Assembly: GCA_032358255.1 (NCBI GenBank)
Contig: JAULBX010018968.1
Coordinates: 19,233-83,232 of the forward strand
Source of the DNA: Heterotrichella gracilis
Lineage: Eukaryota; Sar; Xanthophyceae; Tribonematales; Xanthonemataceae
DNA length: 64,000 bases
Direction: 5' to 3'
Shown here: positions 24,696 through 34,069 of the stretch, in pieces
Numbering within the stretch: position 1 is the first letter of the stretch
Layout: each line of letters opens with the position of its first letter
Notes under the pieces: model-generated
Database searches by the model: none
What the model saw: only the letters and a program-made list of their open reading frames with translations
Told to the model about the DNA's origin: nothing
Made by a program: the position numbers and the translations under genes

Positions 24696-27635
24696 TTGAT
24701 ACACCTCAATTCTATTTTCCGCTGCTGCACCCATCTGCTGCTTTTATTTTTCGGCTTTTGCACTCTGTCTGTTAAGGCTCAAAATCTGCATGCGGTAAAA
24801 GATAATATTGCCTGCCTTTGGGGATTAAAGAATGATTCAGGGCAATGGGTCATGGAACCCCAGTTTAGCCAGATCAATAAAGACTATGGAGACTTTTTTG
24901 TGGCCGAGCGCAGAGAAAAGTGGGGCATACTGAGCATGGAAGGCAAAACACTGGTGCCTTTTGAATACGATAAACTTCAGCACGATGCTTACCTGAATTC
25001 ACCCGAGAAAGACCCCGTTTACAAAATATATGCCTTTAAAAACGGAAAGGTGGGCATGATAGACCTGGAAGGTAAGATCAGGATCCCATTTCTTTACGAT
25101 CAGATGTATCACGATCTCTACTCCGATATGTTTCACATTCAAATTCAAAAAAAACTCGGAATACGAAATTTTGAAAAAGAATTGCTTCCTTGCAAATACA
25201 CACGCCTCAGTAAGCTTGAAGGAAGGGAACTCTTTGTGGCCGGAACCAGTGATAGTACTTTTGATCCCTATGCCCCTTATACCGGAAAAAACTTAGGCCT
25301 CATCAACTTAAAAGGAGATACCCTCATCCCCTTTCGCTTTTTGGAATTCAGGATTCCCGAAACGGTGTATACGGATAACAGCTCCAATTACAGATTAAAA
25401 TACTGGAAGCAAGCCTTGGGACCGCTGATTGCAGCACAGGCCAAAGAGGGAATGGCACTTTACACCTTTGAAGGCAAATGCATGCTGGAAACTCCCTATT
25501 TCCTCACAAAACCGTATACATTATATGATGCCGATCTTTCCTGGATGCGCGCCAACGATAACCGCTCGAACGATCACAACTTTTACGCAAACCAAGCTCT
25601 GCTTTGTAAAGAGAATGAAAAATACGGAATTGTTTTTCCGGGAAAAGGTCAGATACAGCCCCCGGTATATGAATCCATTGGGTTGATCGAGTCCCCGGGC
25701 AAAAGACCTTCTCTTTTTTATGTTTCAAAAAACGGCAAATACGGTTTGCTTGACGAATACGGCATAGAGTTACTAGCCTGTGATTACAAGTCGATTGAAT
25801 TTTACTCTGGTCACATTTTTGTACAGGATACGCAAGACCGGATAAGGGAATACAATTGGCGTAAAAAGAAATTGGAAGGCACCGTATACCGCAAATTACT
25901 GGTGCATCATAACACTCAGCTTGTACTTTCAGGCGATGATGGCTTTTATTCTATCATCAATGATTCACTTATTCTTCCCCTCACTGTGCTGGCCAATTTA
26001 CCGGGTGAGCTTGTGGTTTTATCTAACTACAGCGCAATTCAAGGCAAAGGTAAGGATGCACTCGTGATTGAAATGAATCAAATTGTTTGCGGCGAGCTCA
26101 CCTTGTGGTCTATTGTTGGTCATAACTATGCTTTACTTTGCGATAGCCGTTTCAGATCCATTGTGAATTCCAACGCATACTCCTACTTTAAAAACATGTA
26201 CTGGTCAAAGAACCTTAAGGTGAATACCAAGAGCAGGAAAGAAGGAATTGTAGACTGTACAGGCAGAATGTTAGTCGATACACTTTTTGAAGAAATTAAA
26301 GAATGTCCGCTTAGGGGCCGTCTTTTTGTAAAACCTTATTCGCACAAAAACGATGAGGACTGGGAGAACAGAAAGAAAGGTTGGGCCATTGCCGACTCAA
26401 CAGGCAAACTACTGACAGCCCCAAACATCAAAATAGAGGACTTCAATTACTTCAGTACATGTATGTTTATAAGAACAGAAAACGGTGTGGGTGTTTTTGA
26501 CTTTGAAAAAGGTCGTTTTATCACTCCCAATACATATAGAAATGGCTTTTTTACACATAACGGTGACCTTATAATGCAAGACAAGAACCACTTCTTTACT
26601 ATTTACTCCTATGAAGGAAAAAAATTAAGTACGAAAAAGTGGACGAGTTTGATTCACCTCTCAGGTGATCGCGATCGAGGTTATTATTCCAATGGTTTTA
26701 GTCGAAAAGATCTTCCGCAACAAAGTAAAAAAAATGCAAGAGAGGGAAATGTTCAAGGAGAGGACCCTGAGTCAGCTCCATTGAAGGAAGAGTGGTTATT
26801 GATTCGTGGTGATACACTAGCCCTATTGCAACAAGGGAATCTTGAATACAACAAGCGCAAGGTATTGGACAGAACCTTCTACTGTTTTGTTAATGCCCAT
26901 GAGAATGATAGTTATAATAGGTACGATTCCTATTTCGGTTCGCGTAAAAAAATTTACAGCAATGACTGTCCACGTTTAAATGTTCCGGGCCTGTCCACCT
27001 TTTACACAGCTTACTCCATTCAATCGAACAAGTCAAGTCAGCATTCAAAAACAGGCTCAAGCAGTGACAGTCTAAAACTGAACGATTCACTCGTGATGCG
27101 CATGATCCGTCATATTGCTCCAAGAGCACGTTATCCTTTACATCCTAAAAGCGAAAAAGATGATGAAGACGCGCGGGAAGAAAAATATTATTCTCACTCT
27201 AATTTTTATTGCAAGATGATCTTTAAGGGTAAGAATACGATCTCAGTGCAGGTATTGGATGAATACGGCTACGAAGGCTCTTCGGTGAAGAGAGATTATT
27301 TTAACCGATCGGTTTTTGAAAATTATCTTATTACAGCAAAAGGGTGGAAAAAACTGAACTTACCACAACTCTTCAATCCCGGCCATGAAGTTGCTTTGAA
27401 TGCCGAAATTGTGAGAGCCATACAAAAAGCCGATAGTCTTGAATTGGATTGCAATAATCCTGATTCTTATCTGAAACAATGCGAAGGCCGTTTCAGTTTT
27501 TCGAAAGAAGGGCTTTGGTTGTATTTACACGACAATAACGGTTATGAATTTATTCCCCAATTGATACCATGGCCTAGGATTCGTAGTCTTATTCCACCAA
27601 GCAGTGCGGCGTATAATTTATCCCAAGCCCCTTAA
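24696..27635 (+). CDS. Exported WG-repeat protein
   Basis: A 979-residue protein starting at TTG 24696, which begins a good signal peptide (…THLLLLFFGFCTLSVKAQ, ~29 residues). The first ~600 residues are WG-type beta repeats of ~45-60 residues. Each has a 'KWGILSMEGKTLVPFEYD', 'KVGMIDLEGKIRIPFLYD' or 'KYGLLDEYGIELLACDYK' core, often with one strand degenerate. The C-terminal ~300 residues are different: charged, with a Ser/Lys-rich stretch (~770-830), no clear homology, and no T9SS tail. WG repeats occur in Bacteroidota exported proteins of unknown function. It converges on the SprB-repeat gene over a 245-bp gap with no hairpin seen. Confidence 0.82.
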   Translation: MIHLNSIFRCCTHLLLLFFGFCTLSVKAQNLHAVKDNIACLWGLKNDSGQWVMEPQFSQINKDYGDFFVAERREKWGILSMEGKTLVPFEYDKLQHDAYLNSPEKDPVYKIYAFKNGKVGMIDLEGKIRIPFLYDQMYHDLYSDMFHIQIQKKLGIRNFEKELLPCKYTRLSKLEGRELFVAGTSDSTFDPYAPYTGKNLGLINLKGDTLIPFRFLEFRIPETVYTDNSSNYRLKYWKQALGPLIAAQAKEGMALYTFEGKCMLETPYFLTKPYTLYDADLSWMRANDNRSNDHNFYANQALLCKENEKYGIVFPGKGQIQPPVYESIGLIESPGKRPSLFYVSKNGKYGLLDEYGIELLACDYKSIEFYSGHIFVQDTQDRIREYNWRKKKLEGTVYRKLLVHHNTQLVLSGDDGFYSIINDSLILPLTVLANLPGELVVLSNYSAIQGKGKDALVIEMNQIVCGELTLWSIVGHNYALLCDSRFRSIVNSNAYSYFKNMYWSKNLKVNTKSRKEGIVDCTGRMLVDTLFEEIKECPLRGRLFVKPYSHKNDEDWENRKKGWAIADSTGKLLTAPNIKIEDFNYFSTCMFIRTENGVGVFDFEKGRFITPNTYRNGFFTHNGDLIMQDKNHFFTIYSYEGKKLSTKKWTSLIHLSGDRDRGYYSNGFSRKDLPQQSKKNAREGNVQGEDPESAPLKEEWLLIRGDTLALLQQGNLEYNKRKVLDRTFYCFVNAHENDSYNRYDSYFGSRKKIYSNDCPRLNVPGLSTFYTAYSIQSNKSSQHSKTGSSSDSLKLNDSLVMRMIRHIAPRARYPLHPKSEKDDEDAREEKYYSHSNFYCKMIFKGKNTISVQVLDEYGYEGSSVKRDYFNRSVFENYLITAKGWKKLNLPQLFNPGHEVALNAEIVRAIQKADSLELDCNNPDSYLKQCEGRFSFSKEGLWLYLHDNNGYEFIPQLIPWPRIRSLIPPSSAAYNLSQAP

Positions 27636-27880
27636 TACGGCGCTTAATCAGGCTCTTGAATCCCTTTGTAAATATGAGTCAACTTGACCCTTCCGCATTA
27701 TTCAGAAGAATTTATAATCCAGCTGAATATAAAAACCAAATTATTTTATAAATAAATCCTATCTTCAAAATACAATTGTAAGCGCTTGAAAGAATTTGTA
27801 ATAATTAATTAATACAGAGCAGGCAATTAGCCGCATTCCGCTAGCATCAAGAATTCGTCCTAAGCTAAGACCAAAATCAG

Positions 27881-30613
27881 CTAACGCAACAAAGTCACAT
27901 AACCCTTATAATCGTGCTTTACTTTCGTGTTATCAATTAATTGAACACGCCAGGTATACACATCGTTTGGATAGGCTGTACTTTCAGCAGGATCAAAAGT
28001 AGGATTCACAATACCACCATCCCAATAATCATTCACGTTGTTTGTCACAAAAATCCGATGCCCCCATTTATTAAACACCTCAAAGGAATATTCTTCAGTT
28101 AGCCAGGCTATCCCTTTCGGTTGAAGCACATCATTTAAGCCATCTGCATTGGGCGTAAAAGCATTCGGCATGTAAAAACTAAATCCTTCAAACACCCTCA
28201 TGCTTCTTATAACTGAATCAACACAATTATTGCTGTTGAGTGCTACCAATTTAATATCATAAAATCCGGTATCAGGAAAACTATAATAAACATCGGCAGT
28301 AGCACCAATAAAGGTATTATTGATAAACCAGTGTTGATTGGTAGCGTTTGTTGATACAGAATGAAACAACACCTTCTCAGAATTATTCATCGTAATAAGC
28401 TGCGGCTGACTGCTGTAATCTGCTTTAGGACTTTCTAACACCTTGATGGCATTGCTGTAAGTGAAAGATGTTTTACATGAATTTGAGTCTGTCACGCTAA
28501 GTTTAACATGAAAGTCCCCTGCTCTATCGTAACAATAGGCGGTTAGGTCTCCCGCCTTTTCAAAAGGTGTAGCACCATAATTCCAAATGGCATTTTTAGA
28601 TCCAGGAGTGGTATTTAAAAAGTTAGAACACAAAGGTAAGCAGCCGGTGCTGTTTGTAATAACCATGCTTGGTTTGATCACCGGAAAAATACTGATATTA
28701 ATTTCTTTGAATACCGGAGGAGATCCACAGGCGTCTTTCACATAAAGCGAATACGTTGGGATCGATAAATTTTCGACATAAATGGCGGAAGCCTTACTTC
28801 CTCCCGGTAACCATAAATACGTGTAATTTCCATCACCACCGCTGACTGTTGGCGTGATTTGGGCGGTAGAACCCGGACATACTCCGCTGTTTGACGAATT
28901 GATACTTATGTTTAGCGGAGGGTTCACACCAACCGTTACTTGATAAGGCGCAAGGCTGCAGTTTTTTGAATCATACACGTTTAATTGATACACTGTAGTT
29001 ACTGTTGGACTAACCGTGATGGTAGGTCCATAGACATTCCCCGGATTCCAGATATAGGTATGAGATCCGGTTCCGCCACTGGCAATACCAATTAAGGTAG
29101 CTTGTTTCCCTATACATATTTGCGGTGGCGGCACGGCAGAATAACTAAACACGGGTGGAGTCGCAAAAAATATGGTATCAAAAGCCGGACAACCAATAGC
29201 ATCAATGGCACTGATCACATAATTACCGGCACATAAATTGGACAATACATTTAAGGTACTGGCAGGAAAGCCCGTTATACTATACGATACAGGCAACACC
29301 GCGTTTTGAATGTTACAAAGCACACTTCCATTGCAGGTATTATAACATTCAACCGAATTAACTTTAATAGCGGTTAAACTAACGGTACTTAAATTGCCGA
29401 TGTAAAAAGCCAAGGTATCCTTACAGGCATTGGCATCTGTAATCAGTGTGGTATACTGTCCGCTACTTAAGCCAATCACCACACTGGACGTTGAATTACC
29501 CGGCACAGTTGTGTAGGTATACGGAGGATGTCCGCCCGATAAACTCAAGGTAAAGGAGCCGTCAGCGGCACTACAGTTTTCTTTGCTAATACCCACCACA
29601 GGCGTGATGGTAGGTGCCTGAGGCACTGCAAACACACTATGAGTGATACAGTTGGTCGCGTCTTTTACACTCAAGGTATAAGTTCCAGCCGGTATCGAAA
29701 TTAAAGTGGATGAGCCGGAACCTCCCGGAAGCCAGGTATATGTGTATCCTGAATAGGGACCTGAAACACTGACTTGAATAGACGCATCTGATACACCGGG
29801 ACAAGAGGGTTGTTGAATGTTAGCACTGATGATCTGCTGATTAGCTTGAGTGAGGAGAATTGTATTCGTTTTTAAACAAGCGTTATTGTCCTTTGTTATG
29901 ATGGTTTGAACACCTGCCGAAAGGTTGATGCTGTTCGTGCTCATGGCAGTTCCGGCAACCGTAAATGAATAAGGTGAAACACCACCCGTGCCGGAAACTA
30001 CAGATGTGATGGTACTTCCAAAACAAGGGATGAAGGTGTTACTTAATTTACTGTTGATCTCTGTAGGTTGTGTCACCGTAAATTCACGTGTAGCCGTGCA
30101 GCTTTTACTGTCGGTAATGCTTATGGTGTAAATCCCGGCAGCCAATCCACTTACACTACTATTGTTAGAACCGGTTGACCAGGTATAGGTAAATGGGGCT
30201 ACTCCCGCTGGATAGTTGGCTGAAGAAGCGCCGTTGTTTCCCCCGAAACAGGTAACAGGAGTATTTGTGATAGATATGTTGGAAGGTGTGGTTGGATTGG
30301 AATAATTAGCCTGACCCACATAAATGCAAGAGGTGGTGGTATATACCGTAAATGTGTATAAAGATTGAAACGGTATGTTGGTTAAGGAAATGGTAGAACC
30401 GGTCATAACGGTGCTGATTGCAGCCGGACTCGAAGTAATGGTATACGGAGGGGCTATGGTGGTATTCACCACACTGAGTGTTAATTCAAGGGCTGCAGTG
30501 GCACAATTATAATCAGGTATGGTTATTAAGGTCAAACACGATTGTGCTTTTCCCCCTTGAATAGAACCGAAAATAAAAAAGAAAAAAAGACAGATATTTT
30601 TTAGCCTGCGCAA
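27881..30613 (-). CDS. SprB-repeat, T9SS type B-sorted surface protein
   Basis: About 911 residues. The frame is open to ATG 30718, but that start puts 35 residues in front of the signal peptide; TTG 30613 begins it directly (MRRLKNICLFFFFIFGSIQGGKAQ). Several SprB-type repeats follow ('CFGGNNGASSANYPAGVAPFTYTW', a region near residues 125-150, and 'GSVLCNIQNAVLPVSYSI'), then Ig/PKD-like modules. The C-terminal ~90 residues are the gliding-motility/CHU type B sorting domain: 'FTPNADGLNDVL', 'FEVFNKWGHRIF', 'DVYTWRVQL', 'GYVTLLR'. It is most likely a T9SS-exported adhesin-like surface protein. Unlike the two upstream giants it has no PorP/SprF next to it. Confidence 0.85.
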   Translation of the reverse strand: MRRLKNICLFFFFIFGSIQGGKAQSCLTLITIPDYNCATAALELTLSVVNTTIAPPYTITSSPAAISTVMTGSTISLTNIPFQSLYTFTVYTTTSCIYVGQANYSNPTTPSNISITNTPVTCFGGNNGASSANYPAGVAPFTYTWSTGSNNSSVSGLAAGIYTISITDSKSCTATREFTVTQPTEINSKLSNTFIPCFGSTITSVVSGTGGVSPYSFTVAGTAMSTNSINLSAGVQTIITKDNNACLKTNTILLTQANQQIISANIQQPSCPGVSDASIQVSVSGPYSGYTYTWLPGGSGSSTLISIPAGTYTLSVKDATNCITHSVFAVPQAPTITPVVGISKENCSAADGSFTLSLSGGHPPYTYTTVPGNSTSSVVIGLSSGQYTTLITDANACKDTLAFYIGNLSTVSLTAIKVNSVECYNTCNGSVLCNIQNAVLPVSYSITGFPASTLNVLSNLCAGNYVISAIDAIGCPAFDTIFFATPPVFSYSAVPPPQICIGKQATLIGIASGGTGSHTYIWNPGNVYGPTITVSPTVTTVYQLNVYDSKNCSLAPYQVTVGVNPPLNISINSSNSGVCPGSTAQITPTVSGGDGNYTYLWLPGGSKASAIYVENLSIPTYSLYVKDACGSPPVFKEINISIFPVIKPSMVITNSTGCLPLCSNFLNTTPGSKNAIWNYGATPFEKAGDLTAYCYDRAGDFHVKLSVTDSNSCKTSFTYSNAIKVLESPKADYSSQPQLITMNNSEKVLFHSVSTNATNQHWFINNTFIGATADVYYSFPDTGFYDIKLVALNSNNCVDSVIRSMRVFEGFSFYMPNAFTPNADGLNDVLQPKGIAWLTEEYSFEVFNKWGHRIFVTNNVNDYWDGGIVNPTFDPAESTAYPNDVYTWRVQLIDNTKVKHDYKGYVTLLR

Positions 30614-31173
30614 GCGATTTTTTGATAAAATTAAGTCTGCAAAGATAGGGAACTTTAAGCACTTCGTAATTGGTGGTATATTTTGAATAAGTGGGGGTAT
30701 TCCTCCTATTTTCAACACGGGGACGACTGAGGCTTTGAGAGTACAGAGTTTTATTTCTCACGCAAAGCTCGCGAAGAGCGCAAAGTTTTTTCAAAAACAC
30801 TGTGACGACTGAGACACTGGGGCGCAGAGTTTTAATAGAACGCTGATACCGCAGAAAGAGATGATTGACGCTGATTTGTTCGGAATGAAATTATTGTATT
30901 TTTTATTGAACGAATACAAAGTGTTTAATTTCGCGCAAAGCTCGCGGAGAGCGCAGAGTTTTGATAGAACGCTGATACCGCAGAAAGAAATGATTGACGA
31001 TGATTGCTTAGTATAATTCTTAGAATTAGTATCCTTCTTTTTTTGGAACGGAGACAAAGCAGAAATGGCTGATTTACGCAGATTACATTCGTGAAATTGG
31101 TGTAATTAGTGTCTTTCCTTATACTTAGAATCTAACAGCCTCTCGGGCCTCCGTGTCATTTTTTTGAGCAATA
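30614..31173. repeat. Intergenic interspersed-repeat region with a 55-bp duplication
   Basis: A 560-bp non-coding gap. Two near-identical 55-bp segments lie at 30822-30876 and 30951-31005 (GCGCAGAGTTTT...ATGATTGACG.TGATT, four differences). Each follows, or is near, a 'GCAAAGCTCGCG[AG]AGAGCGC' imperfect palindrome (30762-30782 and 30934-30952). 31060-31115 carries 'GATTTACGCAGATT...' A-rich wording often seen as dispersed repeats in Bacteroidota. Short ORFs here (such as 30791-31057 minus, with 'CALRELCA' strings) are translations of the repeats, not genes. Confidence 0.65.
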
Positions 31174-32226
31174 CTACCAGCAGAAGGTTAATCCCAACAT
31201 ATGCGAACTACCTGGAACAGACATTTTATTGAAGGCATAGGCAAATCCAAAACGTTTTTCCTTAAACCCAAAACCAAAACTAATGGCACTTGCTCCTCGT
31301 TTTTCGGGCAAGGTCATTTCTTTTTGACGGCGGTAATTATAAGCAAAACGTAGATTGAAATTTTTAGTGATCAGAATTTCTGTCCCTATCACCAAATGCC
31401 GCATAAAATTATCAAGCCCATCCCCTGCTTTTACTTTGAATTTCTGGAAATCGGTTGAATCTTGTTCAGTGCCTGAATTAAAGGAATTATTCTGTCCTGC
31501 TGTATCAATTGGACTCACGTAACTTAGATTCCACTTTAATAACTGATCATACACAAAAAACACCCGGAAAGGCGCCTTGGCCAATTTTTTGCTCATGCCC
31601 AACTGAACGGTTTGCGGAAGAGATTCCTTCTCACCATTACCTGTATATGTCTTCCAAATAAAACCAATGTTCTTTGCCTGTAAGGTAATGACCAAATTGT
31701 TTTTGGTGTGATAAGTGAGCCCAAAATCAATGGCATTTCCAAATGACTGATAGTTATCGTACTGAGAAATAATGGTTTTAAGCGCAATGCCTACATTAAA
31801 ACTTGAATCAGACAGTGGCTTGGCATAACTAATATTAATAGAGTTATCGTTGGCCCTAAAATTAGAAGTCGCTATTCCCAATTCATCGTAACCACTAAAA
31901 CTGCCGTAATTAAAGGTTTGTAAGCTGATGGCCGCTGTTCCGTATTGTTTTAAATTATGTGCATAGGCCAGTGAATAAAAATTAAGATCACCTACGTAAT
32001 TACAATAATTAAAGGCGGCTTGTTTTGTCATTCCGGTATTCAATAAAGAAGGAGCGCTGTGAATCAGATTAATATCATCTCCCCATATACTCATGTTATT
32101 TCCGCCCAAAGCCGCCGCTCTTGCCGTCATTGGAATGTCAAGAAAGCGATAACTTTTAGTACCACCTACCTGAGCAGACAGACTGATCGAAAAAAGGACG
32201 AATATGCTTAATACGAGATTTTTCAA
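31174..32226 (-). CDS. porQ: Type IX secretion system protein PorQ
   Basis: A 350-residue outer-membrane beta-barrel protein with a signal peptide (MKNLVLSIFVLFSISLSAQ). The start of the mature part, 'GGTKSYRFLDIPMTARAAALGGNNMSI', read as a region at residues ~22-48, is characteristic of the PorV/PorQ (FadL-like) group. The single-domain size, 'DINLIHSAPSLLN' and the ending '...SSHMLGLTFCW' fit PorQ. In the T9SS, PorQ works with PorU, PorV and PorZ in the attachment complex at the outer membrane. The gene lies 45 bp downstream of the LytTR regulator gene on the same strand. Confidence 0.85.
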   Translation of the reverse strand: MKNLVLSIFVLFSISLSAQVGGTKSYRFLDIPMTARAAALGGNNMSIWGDDINLIHSAPSLLNTGMTKQAAFNYCNYVGDLNFYSLAYAHNLKQYGTAAISLQTFNYGSFSGYDELGIATSNFRANDNSINISYAKPLSDSSFNVGIALKTIISQYDNYQSFGNAIDFGLTYHTKNNLVITLQAKNIGFIWKTYTGNGEKESLPQTVQLGMSKKLAKAPFRVFFVYDQLLKWNLSYVSPIDTAGQNNSFNSGTEQDSTDFQKFKVKAGDGLDNFMRHLVIGTEILITKNFNLRFAYNYRRQKEMTLPEKRGASAISFGFGFKEKRFGFAYAFNKMSVPGSSHMLGLTFCW

Positions 32227-32271
32227 CTAGAGAATAACGCAGAAAAGTTTAAATTAGTATGTCATGCACAT

Positions 32272-32985
32272 TTAAAGACTCATCATGTCTTTTAATTTAA
32301 CGGCTTGCCTTCTGGAGATCTCAATTTCTTTACCATCTTTGAGTTTCACGTTTAAGCCGCCGTTGAACCAGGTTTCAATGCTGGCAATGTAACTCATGTT
32401 GATCATGTGTTTTCTGCTGGCCCTAAAAAACTGTTTTTCGTTTAATCGGGTTTCTAAACTATTTAAACTTCGTAATATCAAAGGTTTAAAATTCTCAAAA
32501 TAAACCCTTACATAATTACCCTCCGATTCAAACAAACGTATGTCAGAAAGTCGAACAAACCAGCATTTCTCCCCGTCTTTAATAAACACCATGTCCCTTT
32601 CAGTTAAAGGGGTATTATTGTCTAAACGCGAAGCGCTTTCTTTTACTGACAACTTCTTGATGGTATCGGCCAAACGGTCTGCCTGAACAGGTTTTAACAG
32701 GTAATCAAAGGCATTTAATTCAAAAGCTTTAATGGCATGTTCATCGTGTGCGGTAATAAAAACCACATCAATGGTGGCTGAAATTTCTTCTACCAGCTCT
32801 AATCCCGATTTACCGGGCATTTGAATGTCACAAAAAATAATATCGGGTTTTAATTCATTTATTTTTTCCTTGGCCTGAATGGCATCAGAACATTCAGCGA
32901 TGATCTCTACCTCTTTGTGAACGGCTAATAGATTCTTTAATTCCTGGCGAGCCAAACGCTCATCATCAATTATGATTGCTTTCAT
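32272..32985 (-). CDS. LytTR-family response regulator
   Basis: A 237-residue protein. Receiver domain 1-~120 has the acidic pocket Asp7/Asp8, phospho-acceptor Asp53 ('FCDIQMPGKSG'), 'ITAHDEHAIKAFE' and Lys in 'YLLKPV'. The LytTR DNA-binding domain (~135-237) shows 'LFESEGNYVRVYF', 'RASRKHMINMSYI' and 'ISRRQAVKLKDMM'. It is the cognate regulator of the LytS-type kinase 24 bp upstream. Targets are unknown; porQ just downstream is one candidate. Confidence 0.95.
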   Translation of the reverse strand: MKAIIIDDERLARQELKNLLAVHKEVEIIAECSDAIQAKEKINELKPDIIFCDIQMPGKSGLELVEEISATIDVVFITAHDEHAIKAFELNAFDYLLKPVQADRLADTIKKLSVKESASRLDNNTPLTERDMVFIKDGEKCWFVRLSDIRLFESEGNYVRVYFENFKPLILRSLNSLETRLNEKQFFRASRKHMINMSYIASIETWFNGGLNVKLKDGKEIEISRRQAVKLKDMMSL

Positions 32986-33009
32986 AGTATGGTGTTAAAG
33001 GATAGTCAA

Positions 33010-34038
33010 TTAATTATTCAAAGGTATATTAATCTTAACAATCACCAAATCGTTTGCTTCATGAATGCTGATTTTTGATTGTTGACCAAAGAGCAGTTCA
33101 AGCCGATGGGCTGAATTCTTAAATCCAACGCCGGTAAGTGCTTCGCTTGAAATTAATTTTCCGGTATTGGAAACACCAATGATCAGATCATTGTTATCAA
33201 TAAATGTTTCTATTTGAATAAATCCAACGCCTGGAAATTTCGAAATCCCATGTTTAATCGCATTTTCAACCTGGGATTGAATAATAAAGGGCGGGATCAA
33301 ACAATGGGTCGTGTTTTCATCAATTGAAAAATGATAGGTGAGTCTGTCCTCGTATCTGATCTTTTCAAGATTTAAATAATCCTTCACCAAATTGATCTCA
33401 GCGTTTAATTCGATCAGCTTACTTTTATCCATCAACAAGGTATTACGCAGTATATTCGATAATTGAGTGACTGCTTCTTTGGCTTTGATCGGATCTTCAT
33501 CGATCAGAGCCCGAATGCTATTCATACAATTAAAAATAAAATGGGGATTTAATTGTGCTTTTAAACTCTTTAATTCAGATTCTCTGCTGGCAGCCAGGTA
33601 ACGCAACGAATTGATCTCTGAGCGTTTGTAATTTTGAAAATACTCAAATCCAAAATAGATCACATTCCATAAACTAAAAATGACGGCAAAATTGATGACT
33701 GACTCTGAAATGGAGATCAGACTGAGTTCCGCTAATGGCAGGCCAAACAATCCGGAAAGAATTAAAAGCATTAAAAAGAACAAAATTCCTTTTACAAAAC
33801 TTGAAAAAATGATCCAGGCCAATTGAGTGGGAATCTTTAAGTTCAAAATGTTTAACCGAATAACCAACAATCGGTAAAAATGAGAGATGGCAATTCCCGT
33901 GGGTAACATTAAAAAATAAAGGAGGTATTCTTTGTAACCGGAGCGGGAGCTTAATCCAAAAAAAACAGAATTTAGAATGATGTAAAATGACCATCCAAAA
34001 ATCTGACAATACCAATATATTTGATATTTTTTAGACAT
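33010..34038 (-). CDS. LytS/YehU-type sensor histidine kinase
   Basis: A 342-residue kinase with four predicted membrane helices in residues ~10-135 and no separate sensor domain. The His_kinase domain follows: 'LKAQLNPHFIFNCMNSIRALI' region with His166, and a GHKL ATPase part with 'PPFIIQSQVENAIKHGIS' (N box) and 'GVGFKNSAHRL' (G box). It would phosphorylate the LytTR regulator encoded directly downstream. The ligand is unknown, though a membrane-only sensor suggests an envelope signal. Confidence 0.93.
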   Translation of the reverse strand: MSKKYQIYWYCQIFGWSFYIILNSVFFGLSSRSGYKEYLLYFLMLPTGIAISHFYRLLVIRLNILNLKIPTQLAWIIFSSFVKGILFFLMLLILSGLFGLPLAELSLISISESVINFAVIFSLWNVIYFGFEYFQNYKRSEINSLRYLAASRESELKSLKAQLNPHFIFNCMNSIRALIDEDPIKAKEAVTQLSNILRNTLLMDKSKLIELNAEINLVKDYLNLEKIRYEDRLTYHFSIDENTTHCLIPPFIIQSQVENAIKHGISKFPGVGFIQIETFIDNNDLIIGVSNTGKLISSEALTGVGFKNSAHRLELLFGQQSKISIHEANDLVIVKINIPLNN

Positions 34039-34069
34039 GATTTAAGCTGATAAAGGAAATAAAATTTTA

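Noticed and set aside
30614-30718. Upstream ATG start of the SprB-repeat protein
   Set aside because: It places 35 polar residues before the signal peptide; TTG 30613 gives a standard signal.
30791-31057. 88-residue minus-strand ORF
   Set aside because: It contains repeated 'SIISFCGISVL..LCA' strings that are translations of the interspersed DNA repeat; no start context or conserved domain.
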